Source: Schlesneria sp.
Lineage (GTDB): Bacteria; Planctomycetota; Planctomycetia; Planctomycetales; Planctomycetaceae
Length of the DNA: 9,245 bases
NCBI GenBank assembly: GCA_025353525.1
Contig: JANXOO010001035.1
Location: forward strand, 1-9,245
Reading direction: 5' to 3'
This document shows positions 5,170 to 9,245 of this stretch, in pieces (the first letter of the stretch is position 1; each line of letters starts with the position of its first letter). Made by a program: the position numbers and the translations under genes. Below the pieces are notes generated by a model. It ran no database searches. It was not told the origin of the DNA and was given only the letters and a program-made list of their open reading frames with translations.

Positions 5170-6804
5170 TCAACCGGTCGACGACAGGCTTTGAACCATC
5201 ACCTGATTCGCTTCAAACAGTTTTTGATTCAATGCCGATGCGGCATCCTGACTCTGTTTGAGTCGCAAGGCGGCATTCACCCGGCTGCGCAACTGAACCA
5301 TGCTTAACGGCTTGACGAGATAATCATCGGCCCCGGCGGACATCATTTGAGCCATTTCGTTCGGGCTCGAACGACCGGAAAACACGAGTACCTTCAGATT
5401 GCCAAGTCCGATCCTGTTCCGCACGTTCCTGAGAAAATCCAGGCCCGACAAAACCGGCATTTCGATGTCGGTCAGGACCAGATCGTAGACGTTGTCATCG
5501 AGAAGCTTCATCGCTGTTTCGCCATTGTCCGCTTCGTCGCAATCGATACCCTCGAAAATCAGCGACAATTTGACGCACTTCCGAACCGTCGCTTCGTCGT
5601 CAACAACCAGTACACGAGGCCTGGAACGCATTCCGCTGATGGAAGCTGCTGGCAAGTTCCCAATGTTTTTCGAGCCACTGCCATTTTCGGCGTCATTCTT
5701 GCGCTTGTCGAAAAACGGCAGCAGTGCCGCCATGACCGCCGCAGGCGTCTCGAAGCGATCACAAGGTTTCACCGCCATCATTCGGGCCACAACACCCGCT
5801 AGTTCCGGTGGAAGGTCCGGACGCAAATCGAGTATCGATGGCGGCGACTGATTCATTCTGCGCAAGAAATCTTCAACAACCCGACCGGTCGAAACGAACG
5901 GTGTCTGGCCTGTCAGGCACCAATACAATGTCGCGCCCAGACTGTAAATGTCGGCACGAATGTCGACGGAACTGGCATCCTGAGCCTGTTCGGGAGCCAG
6001 ATAGTCGACCGTCCCTAGCCACGATCCGGGGTTGGTCATACGGCTTTCAGCATGTCGCGACAGGCCGAAATCGAGCAGTTTTGACACCCCTTCCGGCGTC
6101 AGAATCACATTCGACGGCTTGATATCCCGATGTATCAAATCCTTGTTACAGATTTCCTTCAGGGCACCGGCCAATTGAAAGACGACGCGGCAGGCAATCT
6201 CTTTCGACAAGGCGCCCCCCTCAACAACCGATTCTTCAAGGGTCTTTCCGGGGATGTATTCCATTGCGAGATAAAGCAGTCGTTCATCCCGCGATGCATC
6301 ACCGATGAACTCGCCTGCATCGATGACTGATACGATATTGGAGTGGCACAATTGCGCCATTGTCCATGCTTCGTTCTCGAACCTCTTGAGAAAATCAGGG
6401 TCCGTCTCGCCGGTAATGGCCTGAATCTTGATCGCCACGAAACGCGGAAGCCGGGTATGTTCGGCTTTGTAAACCTGCCCCATCGACCCGCGACCCAAGG
6501 GTGCCACGATCCGGTAATTTCCAACCACAAGCCCGAATCTCTGTCCCGTTCGAATACGTTCTGCCTGATAATCCGTCAGCAATTTGCACGTAACGAGGGC
6601 CGCCAACAAGTGATTTTCGTCCACTTCATACACAAGGTCTTCGCGGATCGAATCATCGAGCCGCTCCCAGTCATAGCGACGAATCACGGAAATCGATAGA
6701 AGTTCCGCCAACAATCCGTGCGGAATCTGCCACACGGAATCAGTGTGCGTTCCCGGCGTTGTCCTTCCGGGAGGACAAATCGTCGGAGAAAGCTGGCTTG
6801 TCAT
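5170..6804 (-). CDS. Eukaryotic-like Ser/Thr protein kinase fused to a response-regulator receiver domain
   Basis: From the ATG at 6804 the product has 544 residues and no membrane segment. Residues about 25-95 form the N-terminal region seen in planctomycete kinases (LLTDYQAERI). The kinase domain spans about 97-365: glycine loop GRGSMG (104-109), AIK with Lys126, HRDIKPSN (225-232, catalytic Asp227), DFG (245-247) and APE (270-272), all intact. A Gly/Ser/Asn-rich linker follows. The receiver spans about 396-512: VDDE (Asp402-Asp403), phosphoacceptor Asp446 in LTDIEMP, Ser476 and Lys498. The last 30 residues look like a coiled-coil linker, after which the protein stops. It probably joins phospho-Asp input to Ser/Thr phosphorylation. 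An in-frame ATG at 6855 lacks a ribosome site, whereas 6804 has GGAG. Targets are unknown. Confidence 0.93.
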   Translation of the reverse strand: MTSQLSPTICPPGRTTPGTHTDSVWQIPHGLLAELLSISVIRRYDWERLDDSIREDLVYEVDENHLLAALVTCKLLTDYQAERIRTGQRFGLVVGNYRIVAPLGRGSMGQVYKAEHTRLPRFVAIKIQAITGETDPDFLKRFENEAWTMAQLCHSNIVSVIDAGEFIGDASRDERLLYLAMEYIPGKTLEESVVEGGALSKEIACRVVFQLAGALKEICNKDLIHRDIKPSNVILTPEGVSKLLDFGLSRHAESRMTNPGSWLGTVDYLAPEQAQDASSVDIRADIYSLGATLYWCLTGQTPFVSTGRVVEDFLRRMNQSPPSILDLRPDLPPELAGVVARMMAVKPCDRFETPAAVMAALLPFFDKRKNDAENGSGSKNIGNLPAASISGMRSRPRVLVVDDEATVRKCVKLSLIFEGIDCDEADNGETAMKLLDDNVYDLVLTDIEMPVLSGLDFLRNVRNRIGLGNLKVLVFSGRSSPNEMAQMMSAGADDYLVKPLSMVQLRSRVNAALRLKQSQDAASALNQKLFEANQVMVQSLSSTG

Positions 6805-6809
6805 GAAAA

Positions 6810-6813
6810 CTCC
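6810..6813 (-). promoter_or_regulatory. Shine-Dalgarno GGAG deciding the kinase start
   Basis: GGAG on the minus strand lies 5 nt before the ATG at 6804. The alternative in-frame ATG at 6855 is preceded by CTGTAGTATCGG, which has no such site. Translation from 6804 also drops a 17-residue leader (MTIRRGQPRV then FGVFGVF) that resembles no conserved part. Confidence 0.55.
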
Positions 6814-6872
6814 AAAGACGCCGAAAACTCGCGGTTGGCCCCGCCTGATCGTCATCCGATACTACAGCGCGT

Positions 6873-7166
6873 TCAGAGGAACAACTGCCCCTTGTACGTC
6901 TGGTGTGGCGAGCAATTCAAAATGGAAACCACTCGCAGCAGGCGCGACGATCTCGTTGGGGAATTACCGTCGATCACGTAATCGAACGAGATTGATTCGA
7001 CTGGCGAAATAAAACGGAATGAATCTCTGAAACCGGACCAAAAGTGCATCGAGGTCGAACTGCAACCTGTGTGTTGGCGATACCGATCAAACGCATTGCG
7101 CTGAAGGCGCCTTAAAAGCGGCGCATACCCGGTCACCGATTCGTCAAACGACTCCACTCCAGGCAC
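6873..7166 (-). CDS. Doubtful 97-codon small open frame between the dioxygenase and kinase genes
   Basis: This 97-residue frame starts with GTG, 6 nt after the dioxygenase stop, and ends 68 nt before the kinase start. It fits the gap neatly and uses G/C-ending codons in parts. The product (VPGVESFDESVTGYAPLLRR at the start) is rich in Ser, Arg and Phe, contains some AGA/AGG codons, and resembles no family I know. No Shine-Dalgarno is clear. A frame of this length is plausible by chance, so I list it only so that the gap is not silently called empty. A small hairpin, GCGCC/GGCGC around 7107-7124, lies inside it without a T run. Confidence 0.2.
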   Translation of the reverse strand: MPGVESFDESVTGYAPLLRRLQRNAFDRYRQHTGCSSTSMHFWSGFRDSFRFISPVESISFDYVIDGNSPTRSSRLLRVVSILNCSPHQTYKGQLFL

Positions 7167-7172
7167 CTGCCG

Positions 7173-7970
7173 TCACATACCCGGCGTCAGGAGCAGTTCA
7201 GGCAATTCCGACGACCGAGTCCCTGCGATCGGCGGATTGTCGCGCGACCGAAAAGTAAACACGACCGAAAATTTGGTTTCCTGCGAAAGGTTTTGGCTGG
7301 CGGCGTGCAGGGTCCGGCAGTGAAAAAAAAGAACGTCTCCCGGTTCCAGCACAACGAATTCCTTCGATTCAATCAATCGACGGTTCGCTTCGGGATCGGT
7401 GCGAAAAAAGAGCTGGTCGTCCAGGCGGCTGCGATCCAGAATCAGCGTATGCGATCCGGGGATGACCTGCAAACAGCCGTTTTCAGGCCGTTCCTTCCCA
7501 AGTGCGATCCACGCATTGATCAATTCAGGCCGCTGAAATGACCAGTAGCGAATGTCCTGATGCCAACCGGTTTCGCTGCTGTATTTTGGCTGTTTTGTCA
7601 TAATGCAATTGTGATGTGCCAGCGGACAAACGATCCGAGGCCCCAGCAATTGTTGAAGTCGTCCGAGTACCTGGGGGCGAATCATCCATTCAGTGAACAG
7701 AAAATCGCGACTGTGGGCCTGCAGCAGCCGACGTATGGTACGGCCTCCTTCAGCGTCCAAAGACGACGGTGAGCCGGGATAATGGACATTGGCTTCGAAT
7801 TCGACCGGTGCGATACCGTCGCGCAGTCCGATGTCTGTGACCTGCCGCATCCGGGCGACATCCGCATCACTGGCCAGACCGCGAACGACGATATATCCGT
7901 CGTGGCGAAACCGGTCGAGCTCGGATTGACTGAATTGAAGGTACTGCGAAACCGTCGAGACAGACTGCAC
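7173..7970 (-). CDS. Phytanoyl-CoA dioxygenase (PhyH)-family Fe(II)/2-oxoglutarate enzyme
   Basis: The 265-residue product belongs to the PhyH family of non-haem iron oxygenases, which couple 2-oxoglutarate decarboxylation to substrate hydroxylation. The N-terminus (FRHDGYIVVRGLAS, 21-34) is typical. Iron ligands are His137 and Asp139 in WHQDIRYW and His222 in TLHAASQN. NAWIALG (152-158), NGCLQVIPGSH (164-174) and LEPGDVLFFH (208-217) complete the double-stranded beta-helix core. At the position 11 residues after the distal His, where phytanoyl-CoA hydroxylase has its 2-oxoglutarate-binding Arg, there is Lys233. Arg241 and Arg243 lie nearby. The start is GTG at 7970 with GGGAG 9 nt upstream. 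The substrate cannot be told, since the family is broad in planctomycetes. The gene lies 97 bp downstream of the sigma-54 regulator on the same strand, and co-transcription is possible but unproven. Confidence 0.9.
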   Translation of the reverse strand: MQSVSTVSQYLQFSQSELDRFRHDGYIVVRGLASDADVARMRQVTDIGLRDGIAPVEFEANVHYPGSPSSLDAEGGRTIRRLLQAHSRDFLFTEWMIRPQVLGRLQQLLGPRIVCPLAHHNCIMTKQPKYSSETGWHQDIRYWSFQRPELINAWIALGKERPENGCLQVIPGSHTLILDRSRLDDQLFFRTDPEANRRLIESKEFVVLEPGDVLFFHCRTLHAASQNLSQETKFSVVFTFRSRDNPPIAGTRSSELPELLLTPGM

Positions 7971-7979
7971 TTCGAGAAA

Positions 7980-7984
7980 CTCCC
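7980..7984 (-). promoter_or_regulatory. Shine-Dalgarno GGGAG for the GTG start of the PhyH-family gene
   Basis: GGGAG on the minus strand lies 9 nt before the GTG at 7970. It is an acceptable, slightly long spacing, and supports GTG as start for a protein whose homology begins within about 15 residues. Confidence 0.5.
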
Positions 7985-7993
7985 GGTGAATTC

Positions 7994-8077
7994 TGATTGA
8001 TCACAATTCAGGTCGATTGCGATTGTTCACAATCGCTGTGATTTCGCCTGATCCAGGTCGGCGTCATTCACAATTTG
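7994..8077. repeat. Imperfect tandem duplication of about 45 bp after the sigma-54 regulator
   Basis: TGATT...CAGGTCG...TTCACAAT occurs at about 7994-8033 and again, offset by 45 bp, at about 8039-8074. The first 22 positions agree at 15. The remainder aligns (GCG, then TTCACAAT) if a small deletion is allowed. The second copy overlaps the last codons of the regulator gene. It may be a decayed duplication or a pair of protein-binding half-sites. Confidence 0.35.
8019..8036. promoter_or_regulatory. Perfect 7-bp inverted repeat between the sigma-54 regulator and PhyH-family genes
   Basis: GCGATTG (8019-8025) and CAATCGC (8030-8036) flank TTCA. On the minus strand the hairpin comes 31 nt after the regulator stop and is followed by AATCGACC, with no T run, so an intrinsic terminator is unlikely. 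It lies about 50 bp upstream of the PhyH-family start, where an operator or a transcript-processing hairpin could sit. Confidence 0.35.
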
Positions 8078-9245
8078 ATGTCGTATTCCTTGATTTTGCG
8101 ATACATCGTCCGTTCGCCGATCCCCAGCAAATGAGCGGCTTCTTCCCGCTTGCCTCCGGTGATCTCAAGTGCCCGTTGAATGTAGTACTTTTCGATCTCG
8201 ACCAGCGGACGTCCGACCAGGGCATCGGCACCGAAAGCGGCACCTGGTCCGTCGGTGATTTCAGGGTTCATTCCCTGTGGAGCGATGTCCCCTGGCAGGT
8301 CGTCCAGATCAAGACGCCCGTCCCGATCAAGGATGACCATCCCTTCCATCGCGTTTCTCAATTCACGCACATTTCCGGGCCAGTCGTACGCAATCAGCGC
8401 CTGCTGAGCCTGGCGAGTCACGATCGGAACAGGGCGATTGTGTCGTGACGCCAGTTGTTTCAGGAACGAATCGACGAGTAAAGGGATATCGCTTCGTCGC
8501 TCGCGAAGCGGGGGGAGTTCGATCGAAACGACCGCCAGTCGAAAGTAGAGATCCTTGCGAAATGTTCCCCGTTTGACCCCTTCCTGCATATCGGCGTTCG
8601 TGGCAGCGACGACGCGGACGTTCACATCCATCTCTTCGTTGGATCCGATTCGCGAAACCTTGCGACCTTCGAGTACGCGCAGCAGCTTGATCTGCGTTGC
8701 CATCGGCATTTCGCCGACTTCGTCAAGAAATAGCGTACCGCCATTGGCATATTCAAATTTGCCGATTCGTCGCCCGACAGCCCCCGTAAATGCACCCGGT
8801 TCGTGACCAAATAATTCGCCTTCCAGCAGACTTTCAGGAAGTGCCGAAATATTCAGCGGGACGAACGGCTTGTTTTTTCGTTCGCTGTTTTGATGGAGCG
8901 CCCTGGCCGCTAATTCCTTGCCGGTACCGCTCTCGCCCAGGATCAATACGGTACTGTCTGTCGGAGCGACACTGCGCAGCTTTTCCATCACGCGATGCAT
9001 TGCCGGACTGTTCCCGATCACGCCCTCGTAACCGAATTTCTCGTCCAGACGGCGACTGAGTTCCGCATTGTTGCGGAGCAATCGGACGCGGGTCGATGCC
9101 TTTTCGACGGCGTGTCGCAATTCGGTGATGTCAAGCGGTTTGGTCAGGTAGGTGTGTACGCCATGCTGACCTGCTGCCACTGCGGTCTTGATCGACGCGT
9201 GCCCGGTCAGCAGGATCACTTCTGCGTCTGGCAGTTCCTCTTTGG
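8068..9245 (-). CDS. Sigma-54-dependent response regulator, NtrC/AtoC/ZraR type (N-terminus outside window)
   Basis: The frame is open to the right edge, so the 5' end is missing and 391 residues are visible (numbered from the edge). Residues 1-50 are the end of a receiver domain: [13 protein letters not shown] with the conserved Thr13, and YLTKPLD with Lys35. The phosphoacceptor Asp is outside. The AAA+ domain (about 72-306) has Walker A GESGTGKE (103-110), the sigma-54 contact loop GAFTGA (150-155), Walker B GTLFLDE (169-175), and FRKDLYFRL and [10 protein letters not shown] with the arginine-finger region. A Fis-type helix-turn-helix ([20 protein letters not shown]) ends the protein. When phosphorylated by a partner histidine kinase it should remodel RNA polymerase-sigma-54 at -24/-12 promoters. 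The partner kinase is not in view and may lie to the right. The GTG at 9219 lies within the receiver and is not the start. Confidence 0.96.
   Translation of the reverse strand, partial: KEELPDAEVILLTGHASIKTAVAAGQHGVHTYLTKPLDITELRHAVEKASTRVRLLRNNAELSRRLDEKFGYEGVIGNSPAMHRVMEKLRSVAPTDSTVLILGESGTGKELAARALHQNSERKNKPFVPLNISALPESLLEGELFGHEPGAFTGAVGRRIGKFEYANGGTLFLDEVGEMPMATQIKLLRVLEGRKVSRIGSNEEMDVNVRVVAATNADMQEGVKRGTFRKDLYFRLAVVSIELPPLRERRSDIPLLVDSFLKQLASRHNRPVPIVTRQAQQALIAYDWPGNVRELRNAMEGMVILDRDGRLDLDDLPGDIAPQGMNPEITDGPGAAFGADALVGRPLVEIEKYYIQRALEITGGKREEAAHLLGIGERTMYRKIKEYDIKL

Noticed and set aside
7104..7113. AAGGCGCCTT palindrome and GCGCC/GGCGC hairpin as a terminator of the PhyH-family gene
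   Set aside because: The stem is only five pairs and no T run follows on the minus strand.

Overview
The window looks like chromosomal DNA of a planctomycete. This is inferred from the content: a eukaryotic-like Ser/Thr kinase with the N-terminal segment common in that phylum (a TDYQAERI-type stretch just before the kinase fold), a phytanoyl-CoA dioxygenase-family protein, a secreted protein with a long Pro/Thr-rich tail, several GTG starts, sparse Shine-Dalgarno sites, wide intergenic gaps and few operons. No rRNA, tRNA, CRISPR array, integrase or insertion sequence was seen.

Layout. At the left edge, the first 47 codons of a TrhO-type rhodanese-like tRNA hydroxylase run leftward out of the window (1-142). 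A 534-bp divergent gap follows, with a degenerate REP-like element and two adjacent stem-loops. Next is a rightward secreted protein (677-2551), whose GTG start is fixed by an AGGAGG site and a signal peptide. It converges on leftward truB (2649-3593), and a truB terminator abuts the secreted gene's stop codon. Upstream of truB are three tandem 28-bp repeats, then a membrane-anchored diguanylate cyclase (3730-4722). A 447-bp gap holds a perfect 14-bp palindrome and a 34-codon protein-like frame of unknown status. Then come a Ser/Thr kinase fused to a receiver domain (5170-6804), a gap with one doubtful small frame, a phytanoyl-CoA dioxygenase-like enzyme (7173-7970), and a sigma-54-dependent NtrC-type response regulator (8068 to the right edge, missing its N-terminus).

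How the genes fit together. trhO and truB are tRNA-modification housekeeping genes. Three of the other genes are signalling proteins of different kinds: c-di-GMP synthesis, Ser/Thr phosphorylation combined with phospho-Asp reception, and sigma-54 activation. They are separated by 97-447 bp, so co-regulation is not shown. No convincing -24/-12 promoter was found in the gaps examined. No clearly new multi-gene system is evident. The most interesting items are the 28-bp tandem repeats beside truB, the structured leader of the secreted gene, the kinase-receiver protein that ends in what looks like a linker without an output domain, the protein-like frame just downstream of it, and the lysine at the expected 2-oxoglutarate-anchoring position of the dioxygenase.
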